Below are positions 24,022-33,638 of a stretch of DNA of 64,000 bases, piece by piece. The notes below the pieces were generated by a model. It had not been told where the DNA came from and did not search any database. It worked only from the letters and a program-made list of their open reading frames with translations. This DNA comes from Streptomyces sp. R44 (GTDB taxonomy: Bacteria; Actinomycetota; Actinomycetes; Streptomycetales; Streptomycetaceae). Position numbers and translations under genes: made by a program. Within the stretch, counting starts at the first letter, position 1. Every line of letters begins with the position of its first letter. Where the stretch lies: assembly GCF_041053105.1 (NCBI RefSeq), contig NZ_CP163444.1:6976501-7040500 (forward strand), read 5' to 3'.

Positions 24022-25911
24022 CTACGGCTCCACCAGTGTCACCAGGAAGCTCCGTGCCCGGCCGGTGTTCCCGGCCGAGTCGATCGTGCGGTACTCGACG
24101 GTGTGCGTGCCGTAGTCCGGGCTCGCGTCGTCCCAGGGCACCGCCCGGCTCCGGCCCAGCTTCCCGTACACGAGGTCGTCGATCACCGTGCCGCCCGGCG
24201 AGAAGCGGAACGGCGCGCCGGCGTCCGTCGGCCAGCCGTAGTACGTGTACCAGCCGTCGCCGTCGACGCGGAACTGGCTGACGACGGCCCCGTCCCGGTC
24301 GCCCCGCGCGGTCAGCCGCATGGTGAACGCGTCGTCGTAGACGTACTCCACCGGCCGCCCGGGACGCCGGACCGTGCGCAGCGGCTGGGACAGCTCGTAC
24401 GTGGCGGTGGCGGGGAGGGCGTCCACCGTCCAGCTCAACTCCTCGTCCGTGCCCGGGATGCGCGCGGTCAGCGTGTGCGTGCCGGGGGCGACGGGGAGCG
24501 CGCCCAGGTTCAGATCACGGTCGTTGCGGCCGTACGTGGAGACCGGCCGCCCGTCCAGGCGCCAGCGCACGGTGGGGGTGCCGTGGGCCGTGTGGGTGGT
24601 GTCCGCGTGGACGACGCTCCGGGCGCCGACGGGGGAGCCGGTCGGGGTGTGCCCGGTGAAGCCGGGATCCTCCGGGCCTCGGACCGTGCTCAGTGTGGGG
24701 TCCACCGTCCACGTCACCGTCCGGGTGAGCGCCGCCGAGCCGCGGACGGCCGGGTCGCGGACGAAGGGCGTCGGGTCGGTGACCGTCGCGGTCAGGGTGT
24801 GCGTGCCGGGGGAGACCGGCAGCCGTCGCAGGTCGACGGTGCGGGCGCCGCCGGTGTCGAGGGCCTGCCCGTCCAGCTTCCAGGTGACGGCGAGCGCGCC
24901 GCCCACCGGGTGCAGGGTGTCCACCCACACCGTGCGGTCCGCTCCGATCGGCGCCGTGTTCGGGGTGTGGTCCTGGACCAGGTTCACCTTCGCCGAGATC
25001 GCCCGGACCATCACCTCGCGTTCCACCTGGTCGAAGGCGTAGCCGAGGGTCTTCATGAGGGAGTGGCGGCTCGGGCGCCAGACGCCCTCCGTGCTGTACA
25101 TGCCGCCCTCGTGGCGGCCGATGACCCCGCCGGACTCGCTCTCCTCGCCCAGCCAGCGCCACCACTTGGCCCGCTGCTCACGCATCTGGCGCTCCGTCAG
25201 GAGCGTGTGGTGGACGGAGGACGGCTCGGGGCCTTCGTAGGCCCCGCCCGGGACCCCGCGCGCGTAGTAGTCGTACTCGTCCTGGAGGCCGCCGAGCGAA
25301 TGCCCTATCTCGTGCGGGGTGATGAGCGAGGAGAGGGCGTTGCCGCCGGAGGCCGTGGCGTAACTTCCGCCCGCGCCGCCGTAGGTGGAGCTGTGGGCGA
25401 GGGCGACGATCTGGCGGTTGGCGCGGCTCGTGCCGGGGACGAGGTCGGCGAGCGCGGCGGCCTTCCGGCTGTCGACGGTGAGCAGCCGCTGCACGCTGTC
25501 CGGGTCGCAGCCGCCCCAGAAGCCCATGTCGAGCGCGGTGTCGCGGGCGGGTGCGGTGAGGCCCGGGTCGCAGTCGACGCCGGACTCGGCCGAGGGGGCC
25601 TCCACCGCCCACACGTTGATGTAGGAGCGGTAGGAGGCGAAGGGCTCGATGCTCCACAGGGTGTTCAGGTGCCGTTCCAGGTCGGCCCGGAAGGCCGGCA
25701 TCTCGGCCGCGGTGTAGCCGTCGCCCATGAACACCAGGTTGAACCGGCGGTCGGCGGGCCCGGTGGTCTGTACGGGGACGACGGCCGGCCCCTCACCGGA
25801 CGTGGGTGTTTCGGCGGCCGCCGGTGCCGTTCCCAGCAGACCGGCGGCCAGCAGACAGACCGCGGCGAGGCGCGCCGCCGCACCTCGAACTCCCTTGCGC
25901 TGTGAGGTCAT
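24022..25911 (-). CDS. Secreted M64-family (IgA-peptidase-like) metallopeptidase
   Basis: This is a 629-residue exported protease. A signal peptide covers about residues 1-33. The catalytic zinc motif HEIGHSLGGLQDEYD starts at about residue 200 (His200, Glu201, His204), and VFMGDGYTAAEM is the family's N-terminal segment. The C-terminal half contains repeated Ig-like segments (two copies of an HTLTA-x-RWRLDG type pattern) and a final bacterial Ig-like domain. Streptomyces members are not known to cut IgA; general extracellular proteolysis is more likely. It is the only gene in its transcription unit. Confidence 0.9.
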   Translation of the reverse strand: MTSQRKGVRGAAARLAAVCLLAAGLLGTAPAAAETPTSGEGPAVVPVQTTGPADRRFNLVFMGDGYTAAEMPAFRADLERHLNTLWSIEPFASYRSYINVWAVEAPSAESGVDCDPGLTAPARDTALDMGFWGGCDPDSVQRLLTVDSRKAAALADLVPGTSRANRQIVALAHSSTYGGAGGSYATASGGNALSSLITPHEIGHSLGGLQDEYDYYARGVPGGAYEGPEPSSVHHTLLTERQMREQRAKWWRWLGEESESGGVIGRHEGGMYSTEGVWRPSRHSLMKTLGYAFDQVEREVMVRAISAKVNLVQDHTPNTAPIGADRTVWVDTLHPVGGALAVTWKLDGQALDTGGARTVDLRRLPVSPGTHTLTATVTDPTPFVRDPAVRGSAALTRTVTWTVDPTLSTVRGPEDPGFTGHTPTGSPVGARSVVHADTTHTAHGTPTVRWRLDGRPVSTYGRNDRDLNLGALPVAPGTHTLTARIPGTDEELSWTVDALPATATYELSQPLRTVRRPGRPVEYVYDDAFTMRLTARGDRDGAVVSQFRVDGDGWYTYYGWPTDAGAPFRFSPGGTVIDDLVYGKLGRSRAVPWDDASPDYGTHTVEYRTIDSAGNTGRARSFLVTLVEP

Positions 25912-25984
25912 GGGGCGCGAGCCTAGGCCGCACCCCCGGCCTCGTAAAGATGTTCGTCAGTCGTCTGTTTGCCGCCCGGTCGTC

Positions 25985-27328
25985 TCAGCTTCGGAGCCAG
26001 GCAAGGCCGGGGTGCTCCGCGGTGTAGCCCTCCACCAGACGGCGCGCCACCGTCACCGAGTCCACCAGCGGATGCAGCGCGAACGCCTTGACGGCCGTCG
26101 CCCGCGAGCCGCTCTCCACCGCCGCGAGGACCTCGCGCTCCACCGCCTTCACCGCGGTCACCAGGCCGACGGCGTGGTACGGCAGCGGGGCCACCGACAC
26201 CGGGTGGGCGCCGTTCGCGTCCACGAAGCACGGCACCTCGATCACGGCGTCCGCGTCGAGCACGGAGAGCGTCGAGCCGTTGCGGACATTGAGGATGAGG
26301 GTCGTCCGCTCGTCCCGGGCGATCGCCCGCATGAGCGCGAGCGCCACCTTCTCGTAGCCGCCCGATTCCAGGTCCTCCTCGTCGCGTTCCCCGATTCCGG
26401 CGGCCTCCCGGTTGGCGGCCATGTAGGTGGCCTCTCGGTCGGCGAGCGTACGGTGCCAGGCGGCGAGGGCCGGCGTGTCGGGCTTGGCCATCTCCTCGTA
26501 GAAGGCGCCCTGCTGGTCGCGCAGATACGCCCCGCGCGTCCGCTCGGCCGTCCGGTAGGCGTGCACGGCCTCCCGGTTGAAGTAGTAGTAGTGCAGGTAC
26601 TCGTTGGGGATCGCGCCCAGCGAGCGGAGCCACTCCGGGCCGAACAGCCGGCCCTCCTCGAAGGAGCCGAGCTTCTCCTCGTCGGCGAGCAGCCGCGGCA
26701 GCACGTCCTGTCCGCCGACCCGCAGCCCCCGCAGCCAGCCCAGGTGGTTGAGGCCCACGTAGTCGATCCAGGCCTCGTCGGGGTTCGCGTCCAGGATGCG
26801 GGCGACCCTGCGGCCGAGGCCCACGGGGGAGTCGCAGATGCCGACGACCCGGTCGCCGAGGACGCGGGACATCGCCTCCGTGACCAGCCCTGCCGGATTG
26901 GTGAAGTTGATGACCCAGGCGTCGGGGGCGAGTTCGGCGATCCTCCGTGCGATGCGTACGGCCACGGGCACGGTACGCAGCCCGTACGCGATGCCGCCCG
27001 CGCCCACCGTCTCCTGGCCGAGCACGCCCTCGGCGAGCGCGATCCGCTCGTCGGCCGCGCGGCCTTCCAGACCGCCGACCCGGATCGCGGAGAACACGAA
27101 GTCCGCCCCGCGCAGCGCCTCGTCCAGGTCCGTCGTCGCCGTCACGGCCGGCGCGTCCGGCACCCCCTCCGCCTGGTCCGCGAGGACCCGCGCGATGGCC
27201 GAGAGCCGGCCCTCGTCGAGGTCGTACAGGGTGACGTGGGTGACCCGCCCCTCGGCGTGGTCGCCGAGGAGGGCGCCGTACACCAGCGGCACCCGGAATC
27301 CGCCGCCTCCGAGAATCGTCAGTTTCAT
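25985..27328 (-). CDS. 6-phospho-beta-glucosidase, glycoside hydrolase family 4
   Basis: This 447-residue cytoplasmic enzyme uses NAD and a divalent metal to cleave glycosides by an oxidation/elimination mechanism. The Rossmann start is LTILGGGGFRVPLVYGAL. Family motifs NFTNPAGLVTEAM, GICDSPVGLGRR (Cys metal ligand) and YVGLNHLGW (His metal ligand) are visible. The length is standard. Streptomyces homologues sit in sugar-use clusters, but here it stands alone with no PTS or ABC partner within 5 kb. The exact glycoside is unresolved. Confidence 0.93.
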   Translation of the reverse strand: MKLTILGGGGFRVPLVYGALLGDHAEGRVTHVTLYDLDEGRLSAIARVLADQAEGVPDAPAVTATTDLDEALRGADFVFSAIRVGGLEGRAADERIALAEGVLGQETVGAGGIAYGLRTVPVAVRIARRIAELAPDAWVINFTNPAGLVTEAMSRVLGDRVVGICDSPVGLGRRVARILDANPDEAWIDYVGLNHLGWLRGLRVGGQDVLPRLLADEEKLGSFEEGRLFGPEWLRSLGAIPNEYLHYYYFNREAVHAYRTAERTRGAYLRDQQGAFYEEMAKPDTPALAAWHRTLADREATYMAANREAAGIGERDEEDLESGGYEKVALALMRAIARDERTTLILNVRNGSTLSVLDADAVIEVPCFVDANGAHPVSVAPLPYHAVGLVTAVKAVEREVLAAVESGSRATAVKAFALHPLVDSVTVARRLVEGYTAEHPGLAWLRS

Positions 27329-27442
27329 GGTCGTACGCTACTCGGACGGGCCCGCTGAGCAGGGGGATTCCGGACCGCCGTCCACGGCGGCGTCCACATG
27401 CCGGGCGTCTCCGCCTCGCGGAGGGTGGGGGACAATGAGGCC

Positions 27443-27886
27443 ATGTCCCGACGCAAGACCCGCCCCCGTACGTCCCCGGTCGCGCCCGTCCCTGCCGTGA
27501 CCGCGGCCTCGCCCTGCCCCTGCGGACTCGACGCCGCGTACGGCGCGTGCTGCGGCCGGTTCCACTCGGGCACCGGCACGGCACCGACAGCCGAGCTCCT
27601 CATGCGCTCGCGCTACAGCGCCTTCGTCGTCCGCGACGAGGCGTATCTGTTGCGCACCTGGGCGCCGGAGACCAGGCCGGGCGAGGTCGACTTCGACCCG
27701 GGGATGCGCTGGGCCGGCCTGGAGATCGAGGAGACCGGTCAGGGCACGGCCTTCCACCAGCAGGGCACCGTCACCTTCACGGCCCGCTACGTCCACGGCG
27801 GCGAACCCGGCGCGCTGCACGAGCGGAGCCGCTTCGCCCGCCACGAGGGCGCGTGGGTGTACGTGGACGGCGACTTCATCGAATAG
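27443..27886 (+). CDS. YchJ-family protein (SEC-C motif, NTF2-like fold)
   Basis: This 147-residue protein has an N-terminal cysteine motif CPCGLDAAYGACCGRFH (about residues 26-42), typical of SEC-C zinc-binding YchJ/UPF0225 proteins. An NTF2-like domain follows with LMRSRYSAFVVRDEAYLLRTW. The ATG at 27443 gives the usual length; an upstream in-frame start would add 15 low-complexity residues. Function is unknown. It is divergent from the GH4 gene and is followed by a strong palindrome. Confidence 0.92.
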   Translation: MSRRKTRPRTSPVAPVPAVTAASPCPCGLDAAYGACCGRFHSGTGTAPTAELLMRSRYSAFVVRDEAYLLRTWAPETRPGEVDFDPGMRWAGLEIEETGQGTAFHQQGTVTFTARYVHGGEPGALHERSRFARHEGAWVYVDGDFIE

Positions 27887-27893
27887 GCCGTGT

Positions 27894-27927
27894 CCGGCCG
27901 CCCATTGAATGTTCAATGGGCGGCCGG
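27894..27927. terminator. Perfect 34-bp palindrome after the YchJ gene
   Basis: CCGGCCGCCCATTGAA (27894-27909) and its exact complement (27912-27927) flank TG. It begins eight bases after the stop codon. It is best read as a terminator hairpin; the symmetry would also suit a dimeric protein. The rest of the 263-bp gap to the next gene holds no clear element. Confidence 0.75.
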
Positions 27928-28149
27928 GAACTGACGCGCGATTTGCCGCTCTTCTGCGGCCGTCAGTAGACTGATCGAAGGAATGCAAGGCGCCGGCTGG
28001 ACCTCGACCACTCGGTGGTCCGTCCCCCGGTCGACCGTGGCGAGCCCGCGTGTGAAAGGGCCGCCCCAACGGGTTTGGCGTCCCTGATCCCGACGCCCGA
28101 CGTCTGGACTCGGTGCAATACCGATTCCATTGATGCACGAGGAACGGTC

Positions 28150-28617
28150 ATGGGTATCCTCGCTCCTTCGAAAGCGCATCGCCGGCGGCATGTCACCGCC
28201 GCCACGGCGACCATCATGGCAGCCGCCGTCAGCCTCGCTGTTCCTGGTGCGGCATCGGCGCGGACACCAGCAGAACCCGCGGGCGCTCACACGCTGGTCT
28301 CCCTGGTGAATTGTGCGCCCACTCCGCCGTGGGTGTCGACTTACGACTTCGACGGCGACCTGAAGATACAGGGCGGCTGTTTCACCCTCGGCCGTCACGT
28401 CTTCGTCATGGTGAAGCACAACAACGGCACGGTGTATTTCAAGAAGTGGGTGGTGGCCCGGGAGCACCCCAACCTCGCCGGAGGCTGGGTCAACGTCAAC
28501 ACGAATCTCCATGCGCCCTGTTACGGCCCGCACAACGGATATGCACGTGGGTATGACGAGTCCACGGACAAGTGGTCGGCCAGATTCCCCGTGACGATCT
28601 GCACGCGCTACGACTGA
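28150..28617 (+). CDS. Small secreted protein of unknown function
   Basis: This 155-residue exported protein has a basic N-terminus (KAHRRRH), a hydrophobic core and an AASA-R cleavage region near residue 38. The mature part has four cysteines (VNCAP, GGCF, APCYG, TICT), likely forming two disulfides, and aromatic/Gly-rich strands such as NGTVYFKKWVV. I do not recognise the family. The ATG at 28150 has a good GAGGAA ribosome site; longer upstream versions lack a signal peptide at the right place. The GC content of its flanks is slightly lower than its neighbours. Confidence 0.8.
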   Translation: MGILAPSKAHRRRHVTAATATIMAAAVSLAVPGAASARTPAEPAGAHTLVSLVNCAPTPPWVSTYDFDGDLKIQGGCFTLGRHVFVMVKHNNGTVYFKKWVVAREHPNLAGGWVNVNTNLHAPCYGPHNGYARGYDESTDKWSARFPVTICTRYD

Positions 28618-28643
28618 CGTGGAGGCGGGGCGGGGGCGGTGGT

Positions 28644-30737
28644 TCAGCGCACGCCCGCGCCCACCGCCACCCGGCCCCTCGGGAGGCCGGCCGCGAGGTC
28701 CTCGGCGACGATCTTCTTGGCGATGGCGTCCGTCGCGACCCGCAGCTCGGGTCCGCTGGGCCGGCCGCGCTCCTGCGCGACGACGTCGGAGAGCCACTGG
28801 CCCCAGGCGTGGGTGATGACCTCCGCCTCGCGCTTGCCCGCCGTCGTGTGCGAGAGCAGGTTGCCGTCGCGGGTGAGGAAGCCCTCGTCGACCATCCGGT
28901 CGAAGACCGGGAGGAGCACCTCGGGCGGCACCCGGCGGCCGGCCGAGATCAGGCCGAGGCTGGCGTGCCCGACCGTCCGCGTGAAGAGTTCGACCTGCAT
29001 CACCGCCCAGGCTCCCGCCGTGTCGAGCCGGGTGTCGGACGCGGAGACGATCGCCTTGGCCGTGTCGTAGTCGGTGCGGCGCAGGATGCGGCCGACGGCC
29101 AGTTCGAGGAGCTTCTCCGAGTCGCCGGACATGGTGGGGGAGCCGAAGCCCTCGCCCATGTCGGGGGCGGCGGAGCGGGCCGAGTCGCGCAGCTCCACCT
29201 GCTTGAGGAAGAGGGCGACGACGAAGCCGACGGCGGCGACCGGCACCGTCCAGAGGAAGACGGTGTGCAGGGTGTCCGCGTATGCCTGGACGATCGGCTC
29301 GGCGATCAGGTCCGGGAGTCCGTGCAGGCCGGCGGGGCTCTGCGCGGCCTGCGGGATCACCGCCGGGTTCACGCCGAGGCTCCTGGCGATGGTGCCGGCC
29401 TCGACGATGCCCGACGCGAGGTTGGGCTTGAGGGAGTTGGCGTAGATCGTGCCGAAGACGGCGGTGCCGAAGGAGCTGCCGAGGGTGCGGAAGAAGGTGA
29501 CGCCGGAGGTGGCGGTGCCGAGGTCGGCGTAGTCGACGGTGTTCTGCACGGCGATGGTCAGGACCTGCATGCACAGGCCGATGCCGACGCCGAGCACGAA
29601 CATGTACAGCGACTCCAGCCAGGTGCCGGTGTCGGGCCCCATGAGGGAGAGCAGGAAGAGGCCGACGCCCATCACCAGACAGCCGACGATGGGGAAGACC
29701 CGGTAGTGGCCGGTCTTGCTGACGACGTTGCCGCTGAAGATGGAGGCGATCAGCAGGCCGATGACCATGGGCAGGGTCCGGATGCCGGACATCGTCGCCG
29801 ATTCCCCGTCGACGTACTGCAGATACGTCGGCAGGAAGGTCATGGCGCCGAGCATGGCGAAGCCGACGACGAAGCTGAGCACGGAGCAGACCGTGAAGAC
29901 GGGGTTCCCGAAGAGCCGCATGGGCAGCATGGGTTCGGCCGCCCGGGTCTCCACCCAGCAGAACAGCGCCAGGGCGACGAGGCCGCCCGCGAAGAGCCCG
30001 ATGATGACGCCGGAGCCCCAGGCGTACTCGTTGCCGCCCCAACTGGTCGCCAGGATCAGGGCGCTGGAGCCGATCGCGACCAGTGCGATGCCGAGGTAGT
30101 CGATGACCGGCCGGCTCGCCGAGCGCACCGAGGGGATCGTCCGGGCGGCGGCGATCACGACCAGGATCGCGATCGGCACGTTCACGTAGAACGCCCAGCG
30201 CCAGCTCGCGTGGTCGGTGAACAGCCCGCCGAGGAGCGGGCCGATGACGGTCGAGACACCGAACACGGCGCCGATCGCGCCCTGGTACTTGCCGCGTTCG
30301 CGCAGCGGGATCACATCGGCGATGAGCGCCATCGAGGTGACCATGAGACCGCCGGCGCCGATGCCCTGGAGCCCGCGCCAGACGATGAGCAGCGTCATGT
30401 TGGTGGCGAGTCCGCAGAGGAACGAGCCGGTGATGAAGACGACCGCGGAGATCTGGAAGATCACCTTGCGGCCGAAGAGGTCGCCGAACTTGCCGACGAG
30501 GACGGTCGCGACCGTCTCGGCGAGGAGGTACGAGGTGACCACCCACGACATGTGGGCGGCGCCGCCGAGGTCCGAGACGATCGTGGGCAGGGCGGTGCCG
30601 ACGATCGTCTGGTCGAGGGCGGCGAGGAGGACGCCCAGCATGATCGTGCCGAAGACGATGTTGCGGCGGCGGCTGTCGAGCACGGGTGGCTCGGTGGCGG
30701 CCGAGGGCGCGGGCGCTGCGTCGCTGGTCGTGGTCAC
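28644..30737 (-). CDS. MFS drug-efflux transporter (DHA2/EmrB-QacA type) with C-terminal extension
   Basis: This 697-residue membrane protein has fourteen predicted helices across about residues 25-530. The motif A region [29 protein letters not shown] and the motif C type [14 protein letters not shown] are typical of DHA2 multidrug exporters. Residues about 535-697 form an extra soluble domain with winged-helix-like pattern ([36 protein letters not shown]), which ordinary DHA2 pumps lack. No adjacent TetR or MarR gene is present, so the pump may carry its own sensing domain. The substrate is unknown. Confidence 0.93.
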   Translation of the reverse strand: MTTTSDAAPAPSAATEPPVLDSRRRNIVFGTIMLGVLLAALDQTIVGTALPTIVSDLGGAAHMSWVVTSYLLAETVATVLVGKFGDLFGRKVIFQISAVVFITGSFLCGLATNMTLLIVWRGLQGIGAGGLMVTSMALIADVIPLRERGKYQGAIGAVFGVSTVIGPLLGGLFTDHASWRWAFYVNVPIAILVVIAAARTIPSVRSASRPVIDYLGIALVAIGSSALILATSWGGNEYAWGSGVIIGLFAGGLVALALFCWVETRAAEPMLPMRLFGNPVFTVCSVLSFVVGFAMLGAMTFLPTYLQYVDGESATMSGIRTLPMVIGLLIASIFSGNVVSKTGHYRVFPIVGCLVMGVGLFLLSLMGPDTGTWLESLYMFVLGVGIGLCMQVLTIAVQNTVDYADLGTATSGVTFFRTLGSSFGTAVFGTIYANSLKPNLASGIVEAGTIARSLGVNPAVIPQAAQSPAGLHGLPDLIAEPIVQAYADTLHTVFLWTVPVAAVGFVVALFLKQVELRDSARSAAPDMGEGFGSPTMSGDSEKLLELAVGRILRRTDYDTAKAIVSASDTRLDTAGAWAVMQVELFTRTVGHASLGLISAGRRVPPEVLLPVFDRMVDEGFLTRDGNLLSHTTAGKREAEVITHAWGQWLSDVVAQERGRPSGPELRVATDAIAKKIVAEDLAAGLPRGRVAVGAGVR

Positions 30738-30801
30738 TCTCGCAGCGTCACACCGCCGCCGCCCTCATGCATGCGGGGGACGGCCGAACAGGTGTACCCC
30801 G

Positions 30802-31053
30802 TCAGGGGGTGACGGGGAGCTTGGGGTGGTGCTTGGCGAGGATCTTGTTGGCCCGCGCGAGGGCGGCGAGGGCGTGCTCGCGGTCCGCCCGGTCCTCCGC
30901 GCAGAGCGGTCCCCGGAAGCGGTACACCTCGCGCGCCGCGCAGTCCGCGTCGACCTCCGCCTGGAGGACGTGGAGCGGCAGACAGGCGCCGATCATCGCG
31001 GCCACGCTGTCGGGGATCGGTACGGGAACGAGGCGCGAGGGCGAGGTGATCAC
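30802..31053 (-). CDS. Small conserved-looking hypothetical protein
   Basis: This 83-residue cytoplasmic protein has a hydrophobic start (IPDSVAAMIGACLPLHVL), two cysteines and a basic helical C-terminus (ALARANKILAKHHPKLP). No domain is recognised. The start is GTG at 31053; codon-position GC bias supports coding. It lies 64 bases upstream of the MFS gene on the same strand and could share its transcript. Confidence 0.65.
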   Translation of the reverse strand: MITSPSRLVPVPIPDSVAAMIGACLPLHVLQAEVDADCAAREVYRFRGPLCAEDRADREHALAALARANKILAKHHPKLPVTP

Positions 31054-31376
31054 GGGTCAGTCCTAGTCGGTCCGGGGAGGGTACGGAAGGGTCTCCTCTC
31101 CATACGTACCGGATCGCGGTACGGGTTCCGGTACGGCGATGTCGCGGCCGGGCAACAGCGGAACGGGCCGCCGGACGGGCGGGCGGCCCGAACGCCGCGG
31201 CGCCGTGCCCGGTGCTCGGGACGTTCCCGCAGGTACGGGGCAGGGCGGCGGCCGCCGGGCGGTGCACGGTCTCCGCGTACCGGCCGGAAGCCCGGTGCGA
31301 GCGGGGCCGGTTCGGGCATGCCGAATGTGTGGCATCTCACGTTGCGCCCCGGGCCGCCTCTCGGGACGGGTGAGGC
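31054..31376. other. Intergenic region with a palindrome, no convincing gene
   Basis: The 323-bp gap holds CGTACCG (31105-31111) and its complement CGGTACG (31117-31123), about 50 bases before the start of the small hypothetical gene, which could be an operator. Reading frames on both strands through this segment are Arg/Pro-rich and show no recognisable protein. Nothing else is evident. Confidence 0.5.
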
Positions 31377-32435
31377 CTATGTGAGGATCTCGGCCAGATC
31401 GTACGAGACGGGCTCGTCCAGCTGCCCGTAGCCGCAGGACTCCGGCGTCCGGTCCGGGCGCCACCGCTTGAACTGCGCGGTGTGGCGGAAGCGGTCCCCC
31501 TCCATGTGGTCGTAGCCGACCTCGCAGACCCGCTCCGGCCGCAGCGCCACCCACGACAGGTCCTTCTTGCCCGACCAGCGGCTCGGCGCGCCCGGCAACC
31601 GGGCCCCCTCGTGCGCGGTCTCGTCCGTCCAGGCCGCCCACGGATGCCCGTCCGGGGGGTCCATCCGGAGCGGCTCCAGCTCCTCGACGAGCTCGGCGCG
31701 GCGGGCGGCGGTGAAGGCCGCGCAGACGCCGACGTGCTGGAGGACGCCCCGGTCGTCGTACAGGCCGAGCAGCAGCGAGCCGACCACCGGCCCGCTCTTG
31801 TGGAAGCGGTATCCGGCCACGACGACATCGGCCGTCCGCTCGTGCTTGATCTTGTACATGAGGCGGGCGTCCGGCCGGTACGGCAGGTCGAGCGGCTTGG
31901 CGATCACCCCGTCGAGCCCGGCGCCCTCGTACTGCTCGAACCAGCGCGCGGCGAGCTCGGGGTCCCGGGTCGCCGGCGCCAGGTGGACCGGCGCGTCGAC
32001 CCCGTCGAGGACCCGCTCCAGGGCCTCCCGGCGCTCGCTCAGCGGGGTGTCGAGCAGCGCGTCGTCCCCGAGGGCGAGCAGGTCGAAGGCGATGAACCGG
32101 GCCGGGGTCGTCTCCGCGAGCATCCGGACCCGGGAGTCCGCCGGATGGATCCGCTCGGAGAGCCGGTCGAAGTCGAGCCGCCCCTCGTGCTCGATCACGA
32201 TCTCCCCGTCGACCACGCAGCGCTCCGGCAGCCGGGCCGCGAGCGCCTCGACCAGCTCGGGGAAGTAGCGGGTGAGCGGCTTGCCCGTACGGCTGCCGAT
32301 GACCAGCTCCGACCCGTCCCGGTGCACGATCGCGCGGAAGCCGTCCCACTTCGCCTCGTACTGCATCCCGGGCGGGATCCGCTTCACGGACTTGGCGAGC
32401 ATCGGTTTCACGGGCGGCATCACCGGAAGATCCAT
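31377..32435 (-). CDS. ATP-dependent DNA ligase (LigD/LigC type)
   Basis: This 352-residue ligase joins nicks in double-strand-break repair. The adenylation motif EAKWDGFRA gives the catalytic Lys at residue 29, followed by VVDGEIVI and a LDGVIAKPLDLPYR segment (motif IV). The C-terminal OB-fold has ERVCEVGYDHMEGDRFRHTAQFKRWRPD. The start is ATG 32435, because the upstream extension is low complexity and overlaps the divergent gene. It is divergent from the polymerase-domain gene, which suggests a split LigD non-homologous end-joining system. No ku gene is in the window. Confidence 0.93.
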   Translation of the reverse strand: MDLPVMPPVKPMLAKSVKRIPPGMQYEAKWDGFRAIVHRDGSELVIGSRTGKPLTRYFPELVEALAARLPERCVVDGEIVIEHEGRLDFDRLSERIHPADSRVRMLAETTPARFIAFDLLALGDDALLDTPLSERREALERVLDGVDAPVHLAPATRDPELAARWFEQYEGAGLDGVIAKPLDLPYRPDARLMYKIKHERTADVVVAGYRFHKSGPVVGSLLLGLYDDRGVLQHVGVCAAFTAARRAELVEELEPLRMDPPDGHPWAAWTDETAHEGARLPGAPSRWSGKKDLSWVALRPERVCEVGYDHMEGDRFRHTAQFKRWRPDRTPESCGYGQLDEPVSYDLAEILT

Positions 32436-32487
32436 GGGCTGATTGTCCGGTATGCGGGAGTTGTCGGCGAGCCCTAGGCTGACGGGC

Positions 32488-33519
32488 ATGGCAGGCAAGG
32501 CGGCAGCGGTGGAGCTCGAAGTCGGCGACCGGACCGTGCGGGTCTCCAACCCCGACAAGGTGTACTTCCCCGAGCCCGGCTACACCAAGATGGACCTCGT
32601 CCAGTACTACCTGGCCGTCGGCGACGGCGTCACCCGCGCCCTGCGGAACCGCCCCACCACCCTGGAGCGCTACCCCGACGGGGTGACCGGCGAGTCCTTC
32701 TTCCAGAAGCGCGCTCCGAAGTACCTGCCCGACTGGATCCCCACGGCCCACATCACCTTCCCCAGCGGCCGTTCGGCCGACGAGATGTGCCCCACCGAGC
32801 CGGCGGCCGTGCTCTGGGCGGCCAACCTCGGCGCCGTCACCTTCCACCCCTGGCCGGTGCGCCGCGAGGACACCGACCATCCCGACGAGCTGCGCATCGA
32901 CCTCGACCCGCAGCCCGGCACGGACTACACCGACGCCGTCCGCGCCGCCCACGAGCTGCGCGCGGTCCTCGACGAGCACGGACTGCGCGGCTGGCCGAAG
33001 ACCTCGGGCGGCCGGGGCCTCCACGTCTTCGTGCCGATCCTCCCCGAGTGGACGTTCACCCAGGTCAGACGGGCGGCCATCGCCTGTGGGCGGGAGCTGG
33101 AGCGGCGGATGCCGGACCGGGTCACGATCAAGTGGTGGAAGGAGGAGCGCGGCGAGCGGATCTTCGTCGACTACAACCAGACGGCCCGGGACCGCACGAT
33201 CGCCTCCGCCTACTCCGTACGTCCCCGCCCGCACGCCCCCGTCTCGGCGCCGCTGCGGTGGGACGAGATCGACGAGGCCGTGCCGCGGGACTTCGACATC
33301 AGGACGATGCCTGCCCGGTACGCGGAGGTCGGCGACGTCCACGCGGACATGGACGACGAGCGGTTCAGCCTGGAGTCGCTGCTCGAACTGGCCCGGCGGG
33401 ACGAGGCGGAGCACGGTCTGGGCGATCTGCCGTACCCGCCGGAGTACCCGAAGATGCCGGGCGAGCCGAAGCGGGTGCAGCCGAGCCGGGCGAAGAAGGA
33501 GCCTCCTGTCGAGGGTTGA
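32488..33519 (+). CDS. NHEJ DNA/RNA polymerase, LigD polymerase-domain protein
   Basis: This 343-residue archaeo-eukaryotic-primase-type polymerase fills gaps during end joining. Visible motifs are VSNPDKVYFPEPGYTKMDLV, ELRIDLDPQPG with the catalytic Asp pair, TSGGRGLHVFVPI and IFVDYNQTARDRT. It is a single-domain protein, whereas in mycobacteria polymerase, nuclease and ligase are fused in LigD. The start at 32488 leaves a 52-base gap to the divergent ligase start, which must contain both promoters. A terminator follows. Confidence 0.93.
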   Translation: MAGKAAAVELEVGDRTVRVSNPDKVYFPEPGYTKMDLVQYYLAVGDGVTRALRNRPTTLERYPDGVTGESFFQKRAPKYLPDWIPTAHITFPSGRSADEMCPTEPAAVLWAANLGAVTFHPWPVRREDTDHPDELRIDLDPQPGTDYTDAVRAAHELRAVLDEHGLRGWPKTSGGRGLHVFVPILPEWTFTQVRRAAIACGRELERRMPDRVTIKWWKEERGERIFVDYNQTARDRTIASAYSVRPRPHAPVSAPLRWDEIDEAVPRDFDIRTMPARYAEVGDVHADMDDERFSLESLLELARRDEAEHGLGDLPYPPEYPKMPGEPKRVQPSRAKKEPPVEG

Positions 33520-33524
33520 GGGCT

Positions 33525-33564
33525 GAGGGCCGGTGACGCCTCCGGGTGGGCGCCACCGGCCCTC
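33525..33564. terminator. Stem-loop terminator after the polymerase gene
   Basis: GAGGGCCGGTG (33525-33535) pairs perfectly with CACCGGCCCTC (33554-33564). It begins five bases after the stop codon. Confidence 0.75.
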
Positions 33565-33583
33565 GCCGTTCACTCTAAAACAA

Positions 33584-33598
33584 CACGAACGGTCGTGC
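33584..33598. promoter_or_regulatory. TetR-type operator candidate before the alpha/beta hydrolase
   Basis: CACGA and TCGTG flank ACGG, about 41 bases before the ATG at 33639. The decamer ACGGTCGTGC here recurs (as its complement) 18 bases upstream of the TetR gene at 36543-37214. This points to that regulator acting at both sites. Confidence 0.55.
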
Positions 33599-33638
33599 TA
33601 GCATTTTTCTGTAGCCAGGACGACCGAGGAGATCCGGC

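Noticed and set aside
31050..31384. Possible small genes on both strands in the 323-bp gap
   Set aside because: Low-complexity Arg/Pro/Gly sequences with weak ribosome sites and no recognisable family; not supported as genes.
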